The notes below the pieces were generated by a model that saw only the letters and a list, made by a program, of their open reading frames with translations, did no database searches and had not been told where the DNA came from. Shown piece after piece: positions 1 through 8,767 of a stretch of DNA of 64,000 nucleotides. Source of the DNA: an uncultured Victivallis sp. (GTDB lineage Bacteria > Verrucomicrobiota > Lentisphaeria > Victivallales > Victivallaceae); contig CALXOA010000128.1 of assembly GCA_944389895.1 (NCBI GenBank), positions 1-64,000 on the forward strand. The letters are read 5' to 3'. Position 1 is the stretch's first letter. Every line of letters starts with the position of its first letter. A program made the translations under genes and the position numbers.

Positions 1-17
1 TGCACTACATTTTCCAT
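1..17 (-). CDS. Possible 5' end of a minus-strand gene (cut by window edge)
   Basis: An ATG on the minus strand at 15-17 opens a frame reading Met-Glu-Asn-Val-Val before the window ends. An AAAGGA ribosome-binding sequence lies nine bases upstream (27-32 on the plus strand). Too little is visible to name a product. The next gene on this strand, phosphofructokinase, ends at 181, so this could be a downstream neighbour in the same direction. Confidence 0.25.
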
Positions 18-77
18 GGCCTGTTTTCCTTTCTTTTGATTACGGTTTGGTCACTATAATCAATCAGAAAACAGGCC
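18..77. repeat. 11-bp perfect inverted repeat with long loop
   Basis: GGCCTGTTTTC at 18-28 is the exact reverse complement of GAAAACAGGCC at 67-77, with 38 bases between. On the minus strand the second arm ends directly before the ATG at 17, so it could be a 5' leader hairpin or an operator. Read on the plus strand it is followed by CTTTTT and could act as a terminator. Confidence 0.45.
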
Positions 78-180
78 CTTTTTCAAGTGCCCTCTCTCAA
101 AATGTGCGCAATTTTCCGGACGTTATCTCGGAAGATTCCGCCCCGCCCGCTCCGATGGAGGCAAAGCCGGCGGAGTCAAC

Positions 181-1472
181 TCAGCGATAACACTTCCATG
201 TGACGGACTTCACGCTGTCCCACATGCTTGAATTGATATCGATCTTCTTACGCGAACTGGTCGCGACCGGAATCGGCACATGCGTGAAGCGATCGTTCCA
301 GTGGCCGATCACCACATCGGTGCGCCCGGCCATCGCGGCATGCACGGCATGCTGGGCGAGCATCTCGCAGAACACCGCGTCGGTGCCATGAGCCGGCAGA
401 CTTCGAATCAGATATGACGGATCAAAGTATTTCACACTGAGATCAAGTTTGATCTCCTTGCCCCATTCGGTAATCTTCTGCTGCAGAAATTCGCCGATGT
501 TGTGGTGAAGGATGTTGCCGGATTTGTCGCGCTTGCCGGATTCCTCCTCAAACAGATGCTGCCCCGCGCCTTCCGAAACGATGATCACCGCATGTTTGCG
601 CTCCCGAAGACGCCGTTCGAGGCTCGGAAGCAACGCATGTTCCCCCTCGTAGAGGCTGAAGGGATCCTCCGGCACCAGACAGTAGTTCACATGGGTATTC
701 GCCAGCGTCGCATATGCCGCGATGAAACCGGAATCACGCCCCATCACGTGAATCAACCCGACGCCGTGCGGTGTGCCTTTCGCCTCGTTGTGGGCGGCCG
801 AGATCACGGAATTGGTGGCGTAGACCGCCGTTTCGAAACCGAAGGTCTTGTCGATGAAATTGATGTCGTTGTCGATCGTCTTGGGAATGCCGACAACGCT
901 GATGTTGAGTCCGCGCCGCTCAGCCTCCAGCACGATGTCATGCGCACAGCGCAACGTGCCGTCACCGCCGATGCAGAAAAGAATCTTGATGTTCATACGC
1001 TTGAGCGTTTCAACCATCACTTTCTCATCCTGCCGGCCGCGCGAACTGCCGAGCACGGTGCCGCCGATCTCGTGAATGCTGTCCACAGAGTCCGGGGTCA
1101 ACATCATCGGCTCGTAACCGTAAGAGGGAATCAACCCCTGATACCCGTAACGGATGCCGAAGACGATCGGTACGTTGTACCGCAGCATCAGAGTGCGGGT
1201 CAACCCCTTTATCACGTCGTTGAGGCCCGGGCAGAGACCCCCGCCGTCAGAATCGCCGCATGGGTCCAGGCCGGATCATGGTAGATTTTCGCCCGCGGGC
1301 CGGCCTGTTCAAAAGAGCTGATCCGGCCGCTTTTCTGATATTCGTCGAGGACTTCATGAGAGTCCTTCCCGTAAATGACATTCGCCTCGTCGGGAATGAA
1401 TCCAATCCCCTGCAACGGCGAATCGATGGTGGTTTCACCGAGATGTTTGACGGAAAGATCCGGTATCGTCAT
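181..1472 (-). pseudogene. 6-phosphofructokinase (group III type), interrupted by one frameshift
   Basis: Phosphofructokinase phosphorylates fructose 6-phosphate to the 1,6-bisphosphate in glycolysis. The reading frame starting at 1472 (GGAG about ten bases upstream) covers residues 1-78 and then shifts. The rest continues from 1215 in another frame. One extra G in the five-base run at 1238-1242 restores a continuous protein of about 430 residues and recreates the family motif GGLCPGLND exactly at the junction. Downstream I see GGDGT, PKTIDND and GRDSGF. Gly in GGDGT together with Lys in PKTIDND is the combination of plant/trypanosomatid-type ATP enzymes, but donor choice cannot be settled by eye. 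Everything outside the junction looks intact, so a base-call error or recent mutation is more likely than an old pseudogene. Confidence 0.85.
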
Positions 1473-1541
1473 TTTTCATTCACTCCATAGTCGTGGATCG
1501 GAGAATACGGGACAAAGCATCCTCCGTACGTGTGAATCCAT

Positions 1542-1570
1542 AAAATACCACCGTTTCGGGTGAAATTCAA
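1542..1570 (-). promoter_or_regulatory. Predicted sigma70 promoter for phosphofructokinase
   Basis: On the minus strand TTGAAT (1565-1570) and TATTTT (1542-1547) are 17 bases apart, about 70 bases before the start codon at 1472. It lies back to back with the promoter at 1592-1620. Confidence 0.55.
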
Positions 1571-1591
1571 ACTTCACGTCACAGCTCCGGC

Positions 1592-1620
1592 TTGATTTTC
1601 CCCCTGCCCGGTTTTATATT
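1592..1620 (+). promoter_or_regulatory. Predicted sigma70 promoter for the 1680-4884 operon
   Basis: TTGATT (1592-1597) and TATATT (1615-1620) are separated by 17 bases, 60 bases before the ATG at 1680. Confidence 0.55.
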
Positions 1621-1679
1621 GTATCCACGGGAAACGGTTCCGGTGCCGGCCGGGAAACAAGTGATACGGGAGTTTTCAG

Positions 1680-2216
1680 ATGTTCAGATTCTTGCCCCTC
1701 TGCCTGTGCATGTTCGGCGTGGCGGCCGCCATGCTGCCGCTCCGGGCCGAGACCGTCGCCTTCCGGGGCGGCGATCTTTTTGCCGCCGAACTCTCTACGG
1801 TGAAACCCGACGTGATCCAGGAGAACAAGTACGCCTTCACGGAGAATTTCGACAACAAAATCTATGCCGCGCTGGTTCTCAAGGTCGCGTCCGGACGAGC
1901 GTTGAGCATCTACGATTATTCGATCCAGGCGTTCGGAACGGTCTACCCATGTGTCGCGATCCGGACGGGAAACGGCAAATTCAACGCCGCCGACTGGGAG
2001 ATCCGCAATCCGTCCGGGTCGACGTTCTACACACTGCTCTTCGTCCTCGACGCCAGACAGGTGGGCCTCAAGCAGGTCGAACAGCTGGAACTGCGGAGTA
2101 ATTTTCCCCCTCCCGAGCGTGAGCTTCAGACCATCGCCCTGAAAAACCTCGGCAATCACCCCTTCACTGCGCCCGGGTCGATTCCGGCGACAGGCATCAT
2201 GCAGGCCGCCCGATGA
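1680..2216 (+). CDS. Secreted hypothetical protein
   Basis: A 178-residue protein that I do not recognise. Residues 1-23 form a signal peptide: a hydrophobic core followed by LRA, with likely cleavage before Glu24. It should therefore be exported. The mature part has no cysteine cluster or repeat and looks beta-rich. GGGAG seven bases upstream supports the start. Its TGA overlaps the ATG of the YgiQ gene (ATGA at 2213-2216), so it is the first gene of a three-gene operon. The link with a radical SAM protein and a phosphoesterase does not reveal a role. Confidence 0.75.
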   Translation: MFRFLPLCLCMFGVAAAMLPLRAETVAFRGGDLFAAELSTVKPDVIQENKYAFTENFDNKIYAALVLKVASGRALSIYDYSIQAFGTVYPCVAIRTGNGKFNAADWEIRNPSGSTFYTLLFVLDARQVGLKQVEQLELRSNFPPPERELQTIALKNLGNHPFTAPGSIPATGIMQAAR

Positions 2217-4027
2217 ACACGATCCGCCAGCCGGAATTTCTGCCGACAACCCGCGCGGAGATGGAGCAAGCCGGCTATGAAGAACTCGATATCCTTCTGA
2301 TCACCGGTGATTGTTACGTTGATCACCCTTCATTCGGTGTTTCGATTATCGGACGCTGGTTGACCAGCTTCGGCTGGCGGGTCGGTCTGATCGCCCAGCC
2401 GGACTGGACGAATCCGGATGCGCTGAAAATCATGGGCCGGCCGCGCATCGGTTGCGGCGTCACCAGCGGCAATATGGATTCCATGGTCAACATCTATACC
2501 GTCGGTCGCCGTCGCCGCAGAGATGACTGCTTCAGCGAGAACGGTGAACCCGGTCACCGGCCGCCTCATGCGCTGACGGTTTACGCCCAGCAGGTGCGGC
2601 AGGCGTTTCCGGGACTCAAGGTGATGGTCGGAGGACTTGAAGCGAGTTTCCGCCGGGTCGCCCATTACGATTACTGGCAGGACAAACTCCGCCCCTCCGT
2701 GCTCCTCGATTCCAAGGCGGACATTCTGGTCTACGGCATGGGCGAACGGCCGACACCGGAAGTGTTCCGGCGATTTGAGAACGACCTTCCGCTCGACGGA
2801 ATCCGTGGCACCGCCCGGTTGCTCGGAAAAAAGGCGGCAGAGGAGTTTCAGGCCAGCGACCGCTATCTTGAACTGCCGAGCTATGAGGAAACCCTGCGCA
2901 ACCGCGATGCATTGATGACCATTCAGAAAGAACTTGAAGCCGAAATGAACCCCTTCGGCGGACGCGGCCTGTTGCAACGTTACGGCGACCGGCTGCTGGT
3001 CATCGAACCGCCGCCGGAGCCGCTTGACTCCGCAGAGCTGGATCGAGTTCACGAACTGCCCTACGCGCGCCGACCGCACCCGAAATATCAAGGCAGGATT
3101 CCAGCCTACGAGACAATCAAGGATTCGATTCAGGCGGTACGCGGTTGTCCCGGGGGCTGCGCCTTCTGCGGACTGGTCGCCCATCAGGGGCGGCATGTGA
3201 TGAGTCGCAGTGAGGACTCCATTCTGCGCGAACTTGACACAATTGCCAGGCAGCCCTTCTTCAGGGGGACCATCAGCGACGTCGGCGGCGCCGCGGGCAA
3301 CATCTATCAGAGCCATTACAACTTTGAACGGTGCGCGAAGTGCCGCCGGTCCAGTTGTCTCTTTCCGGTCCCGTGTTCCAATTACGTCTGTACCGGCCTT
3401 GAAATGCTGCACCTGCTGCGGCGGATGCGCATGCATCCCAAAGTCAAACACCTCTACATCAACTCAGGCATCAGGCTCGATCTGGCGTTGCGCCAGCCGG
3501 AATTGCTGCGGGAGATCATCCAGCACCACGTCTCCGGGCACATGAAGGTCGCACCGGAACATCTCGACCCGCATGTGCTCAAATTGATGCGCAAGAGTTC
3601 CGCGGAAGAGTTCTACCGCTTCATGGAGGTCTTTGAAAAGCTCAGCCGAGAGGCAGGTAAGGAGCAGTATCTGATCCCCCTGTTCATCTCGAACTTTCCC
3701 GGCTGCACCGAAAAGGAGATGAAAACGGTCGACGATTTCCTCAACAGGCACAAGTGGAGCCTTCAACAGGTTCAGGATTACATCCCGCTGCCGATGACGA
3801 TGGGGGCGGCGATGTATTACACCGGCAAGGCTCCGGACGGAACCCCGATTCATGTCAACCGCGGTCTCGCCGAACGACGGCCGCAGATCGGCGTGCTGAA
3901 GAAACGCCGCTCCGGAAATGCAAGGGAGTCCGATCCGGCTACCCGCTGCTGGGAAAAGAACTTCCACCGCAGCAACCATCCGCCGCGCCGGGGAGGCAAA
4001 CAGCGTCCTTCCGGAGATGGAGCGTAA
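2213..4027 (+). CDS. ygiQ: YgiQ family radical SAM protein
   Basis: A 604-residue radical SAM protein of the YgiQ/UPF0313 family, whose substrate is unknown. The N-terminal part (about 1-300) is a cobalamin-binding-like domain. The radical SAM cluster is Cys312-x3-Cys316-x2-Cys319 in the motif GCPGGCAFCGL. A second cysteine group follows around residues 375-395 (CAKCRR, then PCSNYVC), as is usual in this family. It overlaps the upstream gene by four bases (ATGA), and the metallophosphoesterase starts five bases after its stop, so the three are probably co-transcribed. Family identity is secure; function is not. Confidence 0.92.
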   Translation: MNTIRQPEFLPTTRAEMEQAGYEELDILLITGDCYVDHPSFGVSIIGRWLTSFGWRVGLIAQPDWTNPDALKIMGRPRIGCGVTSGNMDSMVNIYTVGRRRRRDDCFSENGEPGHRPPHALTVYAQQVRQAFPGLKVMVGGLEASFRRVAHYDYWQDKLRPSVLLDSKADILVYGMGERPTPEVFRRFENDLPLDGIRGTARLLGKKAAEEFQASDRYLELPSYEETLRNRDALMTIQKELEAEMNPFGGRGLLQRYGDRLLVIEPPPEPLDSAELDRVHELPYARRPHPKYQGRIPAYETIKDSIQAVRGCPGGCAFCGLVAHQGRHVMSRSEDSILRELDTIARQPFFRGTISDVGGAAGNIYQSHYNFERCAKCRRSSCLFPVPCSNYVCTGLEMLHLLRRMRMHPKVKHLYINSGIRLDLALRQPELLREIIQHHVSGHMKVAPEHLDPHVLKLMRKSSAEEFYRFMEVFEKLSREAGKEQYLIPLFISNFPGCTEKEMKTVDDFLNRHKWSLQQVQDYIPLPMTMGAAMYYTGKAPDGTPIHVNRGLAERRPQIGVLKKRRSGNARESDPATRCWEKNFHRSNHPPRRGGKQRPSGDGA

Positions 4028-4032
4028 TTGCG

Positions 4033-4884
4033 ATGCCCGGAGCCTCGCCCCGTTTTCTTCTCCTCTCCGGCACATTGGCGCTCCTGCTCACGGTAACTGC
4101 GGGAACCACGCTCTTTCTGAAGATGTTGCGGAATAATTGCGACGTGATCACAGTAAATCACGTCGAACTGCCGGCAGCCCCCGATTACCCGGAACTGCGT
4201 GTCGCGCTGCTCTCGGATCTGCATGTCCGCCCGGAACAACGGGCACTGGAGCGACTGGAGGAGATCGTTCGACGAACCAATGCGGAACACCCCGACCTGA
4301 TTCTGCTGGCCGGGGATTTCGTCGCGGGGCATCTGGAGCGGCACGCCGCTTCGCCCGATGAGATCGCCCGAAGGCTCGGCGCTCTCCGCGCACCGCTCGG
4401 AGTCTACGCGGTCCTCGGCAACCACGACCACTGGCAGCGGCCGGAACGAATCGCCGCCGCATTGGAAAACGCCGGAATCACGATGCTGGAGAATCGCGCG
4501 GCCCTGCTGGTCGACAACCGCACCGGAACCCTCTTCTCCCTGGCGGGTGCGACCGACGGTCACCGCAACCAGAATCCGGACTGGAACGATCTGTTACCCT
4601 ATCCCGGCCTTCCCGTGTTGCTGCTGACCCATACACCGGATATCCTGGCCACCCTGCCGCCGGGAAGGATCATCGCTTTTGCCGGCCATACCCACGGTGG
4701 TCAGATTGTGCTGCCGCTCTTCGGACCGCCGATCCTGCCGTCGAAGTACGGTCGCCGGTACGCCTCCGGCACGGTTCAGGAGAACGGCAATACGATTTTC
4801 ATCACAACCGGACTCGGCACCAGTCTGCTGCCGTTGCGCCTCAACTGTCCCCCGGAAATCGCGCTGCTCGAATTGCGTCGCTGA
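4033..4884 (+). CDS. Membrane-anchored metallophosphoesterase (YkuE/YaeI-like)
   Basis: A calcineurin-like phosphoesterase of 283 residues. Residues 8-30 form an N-terminal membrane anchor, placing the catalytic domain outside the cytoplasmic membrane. Binuclear-metal motifs appear in order: SDLH (Asp62, His64), GDF (Asp95), GNHDHW (Asn130, His131), THTPD and GHTHGG. Relatives include YkuE and YaeI, which act on lipid-linked phosphates, but the substrate here is unknown. I chose the ATG at 4033, five bases after the ygiQ stop with GGAG upstream; the longer upstream frame runs inside ygiQ. Confidence 0.85.
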   Translation: MPGASPRFLLLSGTLALLLTVTAGTTLFLKMLRNNCDVITVNHVELPAAPDYPELRVALLSDLHVRPEQRALERLEEIVRRTNAEHPDLILLAGDFVAGHLERHAASPDEIARRLGALRAPLGVYAVLGNHDHWQRPERIAAALENAGITMLENRAALLVDNRTGTLFSLAGATDGHRNQNPDWNDLLPYPGLPVLLLTHTPDILATLPPGRIIAFAGHTHGGQIVLPLFGPPILPSKYGRRYASGTVQENGNTIFITTGLGTSLLPLRLNCPPEIALLELRR

Positions 4885-4909
4885 AAGCCGCCGGGGACCG
4901 GCGGCTTTC
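4883..4909. terminator. Bidirectional rho-independent terminator
   Basis: A 12-bp perfect stem (GAAAGCCGCCGG paired with CCGGCGGCTTTC) with a GGA loop lies between two convergent genes ending at 4884 and 4921. AAA and TTT at the stem base give both strands a short U-tract. Confidence 0.8.
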
Positions 4910-4920
4910 CTGCCCGGACA

Positions 4921-6303
4921 CTACAGCAACCGGGCGGCGAGTGCGGAAAGTTCGCTGCGTTCGCTGCGGGCCAGCGTGACATGCCCGAAGACATTCTGCC
5001 CCTTCATCCGCTCCACGGTGTAGCTCAGGCCGTTTCCGGAGGCATCAAGGTAGGGATTGTCGATCTGGTGCGGATCGCCGGTCAACACCATTTTGGTGTC
5101 TTCGCCGCAACGGCTGATGATTGTCTTGACTTCGTGCGGCGTCAGATTCTGCGCTTCGTCGACGATCACATACTGACGCGGAATGCTCCGCCCTCGGATA
5201 TAGGTCAATGCCTCCAGCTCCAGCTTATGCGAATTGATCAACCCCTCGGTCGAATAGCGTGACGAACTGCTCTTGGCAGGTTTCGCCGTCTCCCCGCCGA
5301 ACAGGAAATCGAGATTGTCGAAAATCGGCTGCATCCAGCTCGACAACTTCGCGCCCTTGTCTCCGGGCAGATAGCCGATATCCTTGCCCAGCGGAATGAT
5401 CGGCCGCGATACAAGGATCCGGTCGTAACGTTTCTCATTGAGCACCGCCTGCATCGCCGCCGCCAGCGCCAGCAATGTCTTTCCTGTACCGGCGCCGCCG
5501 ACAAGCGTAACGAGCTTGACCTCCGGATCGAGCAGGAGATCCAGCGCCATGCGCTGCTCCTTGTTGCGTGGACTTACATTCCAGACATTGTCTGTGCGGG
5601 AGCGGTCGAGCAATTTGAGCTGCCCGTCGGCGTGACTGCGCACCAGCGCGCTGTGTTTCGCATTCCCTTCGGCCGCCAGTACGCAGAACTCATTCGGCAG
5701 CAGATGCAGCGCCTCCGCCGGGAATGTCCCCTCTCGATAGAGAAGATCCAGTTTCTCCTGAGAAATTTCGCGCTCGCGAAAACCGGTGTAGAGCGTATCA
5801 GACTCCACCTTGCCACGCTCAAAATCCATCACCCGCAACCCGAGCGAATCAGCCTTGAGCCGCAGATTGATGTCCTTGCTGATGAACACCACGTGACGCC
5901 CCTGCGTGTGGAGCCCGTAGGCGACACGAAGAATCCGGTTGTCGGGAGAATCAAGCTGAAGTTCGCCGCCGAACACCCGGTTGACCCCCGCCGCCACCGC
6001 CTCGGATTCCAGCTCGGCAGCAGTCAACACGAAAAGTTTTCCGGTTGCAGCCGGAGAGATATGGGAGAGCGGAACGCCGACCCGAAGCTGACCGGTCTTC
6101 GGCAGCTCCGCCTTGCGGAGCCGGTCGAGATGCCGGATCACCTGCCGGGCGTTGCGGCCGAGTTCGTCAGAGTTCTTCTTGAACTTGTCGAGCTCTTCAA
6201 CCACCGCCATCGGAATCACGACATCGTTGTCCTTGAACGACTCGATGCTCTGCGCACTGTGCAGCAGAACATTGGTATCCAGTACAAAAGCCTTGATTGT
6301 CAT
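4921..6303 (-). CDS. PIN domain-PhoH family ATPase (YlaK type)
   Basis: A 460-residue protein joining an N-terminal PIN nuclease domain (about 1-150; the start VLDTNVLL has acidic Asp9) to a C-terminal PhoH-like P-loop ATPase. Walker A is GGAGTGKT at 269-276 and Walker B is VIVDEAQ near 380. This PhoH2-type arrangement is associated with ATP-dependent RNA unwinding and cleavage in the cytoplasm. I chose the ATG at 6303, which has GGGGGAGG seven bases upstream, rather than a 23-codon longer frame with no ribosome site. It converges on the metallophosphoesterase across the terminator at 4883-4909. Confidence 0.9.
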   Translation of the reverse strand: MTIKAFVLDTNVLLHSAQSIESFKDNDVVIPMAVVEELDKFKKNSDELGRNARQVIRHLDRLRKAELPKTGQLRVGVPLSHISPAATGKLFVLTAAELESEAVAAGVNRVFGGELQLDSPDNRILRVAYGLHTQGRHVVFISKDINLRLKADSLGLRVMDFERGKVESDTLYTGFREREISQEKLDLLYREGTFPAEALHLLPNEFCVLAAEGNAKHSALVRSHADGQLKLLDRSRTDNVWNVSPRNKEQRMALDLLLDPEVKLVTLVGGAGTGKTLLALAAAMQAVLNEKRYDRILVSRPIIPLGKDIGYLPGDKGAKLSSWMQPIFDNLDFLFGGETAKPAKSSSSRYSTEGLINSHKLELEALTYIRGRSIPRQYVIVDEAQNLTPHEVKTIISRCGEDTKMVLTGDPHQIDNPYLDASGNGLSYTVERMKGQNVFGHVTLARSERSELSALAARLL

Positions 6304-6402
6304 ATGCGTACCTCCCCCTTCATTGCGGCTGCGGAACAAATTTCGCCGACCGCAGCCTCTCCCAGTTTGCACACCGATCCAGCCGACAGATGCGCCGCCT
6401 CC

Positions 6403-6831
6403 TCAGAAACCGGCGGGTGTGCTGTTGATCGGGTCGGCCTTCGCCCGGACACCGGTACCGGAGGCCTGCATCGTCCGTTTACTCACAAAAATGGGGAATA
6501 CGGTACTGTCGACGGAATTGACGGTGACGTTGATGACCCGTGTCGCGCCCTGCCGTTTCGCTTCCAGCGTCAACAGACTCATCACATTCTCGACGGTAGG
6601 TGTATCGCGGAAGATCGAGGACTTCCCGTCTCCCATCGCGCTGCCGGCGAAAACCGGTAACCCGAGAAAGTAGTACCCCGGAATCTCAACGAAGGTCTGA
6701 CAGACCGCCTTGTCGTTCGCGGTACCGATGCCGACCGCATTGAACTTCTGAGTGGAATCCACCGTTGTGCAACCGGAGAAAACGAGACCGGCCAGCACCG
6801 CCGCAGGAATTGCAAGAAAAGCTTTTTTCAT
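6403..6831 (-). CDS. Small putative lipoprotein
   Basis: A 142-residue protein with a lipoprotein signal: Lys-Lys, a hydrophobic stretch and the lipobox FSGC, with Cys21 as the lipidated residue. It should be membrane-anchored on the outer face. The mature part is compact and mixed alpha/beta, and mentions no known motif; it resembles small TRL-like or DUF4156-type lipoproteins only loosely. The start at 6831 has AAAGGA eight bases upstream; a start three codons earlier would sit on that site. It begins 13 bases after the purD stop, so it probably shares the purD transcript. Confidence 0.75.
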   Translation of the reverse strand: MKKAFLAIPAAVLAGLVFSGCTTVDSTQKFNAVGIGTANDKAVCQTFVEIPGYYFLGLPVFAGSAMGDGKSSIFRDTPTVENVMSLLTLEAKRQGATRVINVTVNSVDSTVFPIFVSKRTMQASGTGVRAKADPINSTPAGF

Positions 6832-6844
6832 GGGAAACATCCTT

Positions 6845-8137
6845 TCACTGTTGTTCTTTCAAATGTTTAAGCGCCTTTGCGCCGATATCACGACGACAGA
6901 AACCACCATCGAAATGGATCAGATCAACCGCCTCATAGGCTTTGCGGATCGCCTCTTCGATCGACCTGCCGCGCGCCGAAACGCCGAGAACCCGTCCGCC
7001 GGTATTGACAATCTCATTGTCACGAAAACCGGTTCCGGCATGGAACACCACAGCACCGGTCGCAGCCGCCGCTTCAAGCCCGGAAATCGGATGATTCCGA
7101 TCGATCGCGCCTGGATATCCCCCGGAGGCGAGAACCACCGACACCGCCGGCTCTTCAGACCAGGAGAGCTTCGCCTCGGCCAGCCGCCCCTCCGCAACTT
7201 TGCGGAGCACATCAAACCAATCCCCTTCAAAACGGCGCATCACCGGCTGGATTTCAGGATCTCCGAAGCGTACGTTGAACTCAAGAACCTTCGGCATTCC
7301 GTCGGTGATCATGATCCCGACGAAGATCACACCTCTGAAATCAAGCTTTTCCGCCTGGATCCCGGCCAGAAAGGGCTTCAGGATCTCGCGATCGATCCGC
7401 TCCCATACAGCATCGGTAACCACCGGAGCGGGAGAGTACGCGCCCATTCCGCCGGTATTCGGCCCCCGATCATCATCGAAGACACGTTTATGATCCTGCG
7501 ATGACACCAGCGGCACGATCGTCCTTCCGTCGGTGAGCGCAAGGATCGAGGCCTCTTCCCCGACCAGGCACTCCTCGACGACCACCCGGGTTCCCGCCTT
7601 GCCGAAAGCTCCGGCAAAACAGCCGGCCAGAAATTCAAGTGCCGACTTCTCATCCGGAGCAACCAGAACCCCCTTCCCCGCGGCAAGACCGTCGGCCTTG
7701 ATCACAATTCCCCGCGCCCCCGCGGCGAACTCGTCACGGATATACTTCGCCGCCTCCGCCTCGGAAGTAAACGTTGCGGAGCGCGCGGTGGGAATGCCGT
7801 ACTTCACCATGAATTTTTTCGCAAAATCCTTGCTCCCCTCCAGCTGTGCGGCCTGACGATCCGGCCCGAACACCAAAAGGCCATGGCGCCGGAACACATC
7901 TACAATACCATCGCAAAGCGGCGCCTCGGGCCCGACGACCGTAAGATCAACCGCGTTATCGCGGGCGAAAGCGGCAAGTTTCTCCAGTTCGTCGACCTTG
8001 ATCGGAACGCATTCCGCGTCAGCGGCGATTCCGGCGTTACCGGGAGCGCAATAGACTTTTTCAACCTCGGGACTTTGTTTCAACTGCCACACCAGCGCGT
8101 GTTCGCGCCCGCCGGAACCGACGACCAGAACCTTCAT
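6845..8137 (-). CDS. purD: Phosphoribosylamine--glycine ligase
   Basis: GAR synthetase joins glycine to 5-phosphoribosylamine with ATP in purine biosynthesis. The 430-residue length is normal. The N-terminal motif VLVVGSGGREHAL is the PurD signature, followed by the ATP-grasp region (KADGLAAGKGVLV), HKRVFDDDRGPNTGGMGAYSP and the metal-binding stretch with LEFNVRFGDPE. No key motif is missing. A small lipoprotein gene follows at once on the same strand, and the release-factor-like gene is transcribed away from it across 91 bases. No purine-pathway neighbours are present. Confidence 0.97.
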   Translation of the reverse strand: MKVLVVGSGGREHALVWQLKQSPEVEKVYCAPGNAGIAADAECVPIKVDELEKLAAFARDNAVDLTVVGPEAPLCDGIVDVFRRHGLLVFGPDRQAAQLEGSKDFAKKFMVKYGIPTARSATFTSEAEAAKYIRDEFAAGARGIVIKADGLAAGKGVLVAPDEKSALEFLAGCFAGAFGKAGTRVVVEECLVGEEASILALTDGRTIVPLVSSQDHKRVFDDDRGPNTGGMGAYSPAPVVTDAVWERIDREILKPFLAGIQAEKLDFRGVIFVGIMITDGMPKVLEFNVRFGDPEIQPVMRRFEGDWFDVLRKVAEGRLAEAKLSWSEEPAVSVVLASGGYPGAIDRNHPISGLEAAAATGAVVFHAGTGFRDNEIVNTGGRVLGVSARGRSIEEAIRKAYEAVDLIHFDGGFCRRDIGAKALKHLKEQQ

Positions 8138-8228
8138 TCATTTTCTCCATACTGTCAGGCGGCCCGGAAAAAAACGGAAACCGCTTGCATTATTTCCTGT
8201 TCGACATTACTATAACAATAACCCCAAA

Positions 8229-8735
8229 ATGGAAAAGTTAAAGCTGTACCCGATGGAAAATCGCGACGAAATACTGAAATTGGACGATGCGGAGCTTTCC
8301 GCACGTTGTGAACTGGAGTTTTTCAAGGGCACCGGAAACGGCGGCCAGAAACGCAACAAGACCTCCACTGCCGCACGGGTTCGACTGATCGGCACCGATT
8401 TCGTCGCGAGCGACTGTACCGAACGCAGTCAGCATCGCAACCGGGCGCTGGCCCTCGCAAAACTGCGCATGAAGATCGCACTGACGATACGGAAGTTTCC
8501 GGCGGAACCGCCGGAACGCTTCGACTGTGCCCCGGCCCATCCGGACTATCCTTTGACCGTGGCCCGGCTCCTCGATGTACTTGCCGAAGCAGGTTTCGAT
8601 CATCGGCCGGCCGCGGAAAAGCTCGGAGTTTCACCGACGGCGCTGGTGAAGCGACTGGCACGCGATCCGGAGCTCTGGAACGCGGTCAACGAAGAACGGC
8701 GCACCGCCGGTCGACCGCCGTTGCGCCGCCCATGA
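8229..8735 (+). CDS. Peptide chain release factor-like protein (GGQ domain)
   Basis: A 168-residue protein with the class I release factor catalytic domain. GTGNGGQ (GGQ at 38-40) is followed by basic residues KRNKTS, as in peptidyl-tRNA hydrolysing factors. There is no stop-codon recognition domain, so it resembles stand-alone rescue factors. The C-terminal 70 residues differ from the short basic tail of ArfB and look like a helical DNA- or RNA-binding segment. It probably releases peptides from ribosomes, by inference. No strong ribosome-binding site precedes the ATG at 8229. Its stop overlaps a possible upstream ATG of the next gene. Confidence 0.8.
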   Translation: MEKLKLYPMENRDEILKLDDAELSARCELEFFKGTGNGGQKRNKTSTAARVRLIGTDFVASDCTERSQHRNRALALAKLRMKIALTIRKFPAEPPERFDCAPAHPDYPLTVARLLDVLAEAGFDHRPAAEKLGVSPTALVKRLARDPELWNAVNEERRTAGRPPLRRP

Positions 8736-8767
8736 AAAAGGACAACCAACCGGAAAAGAGGAAAGCT

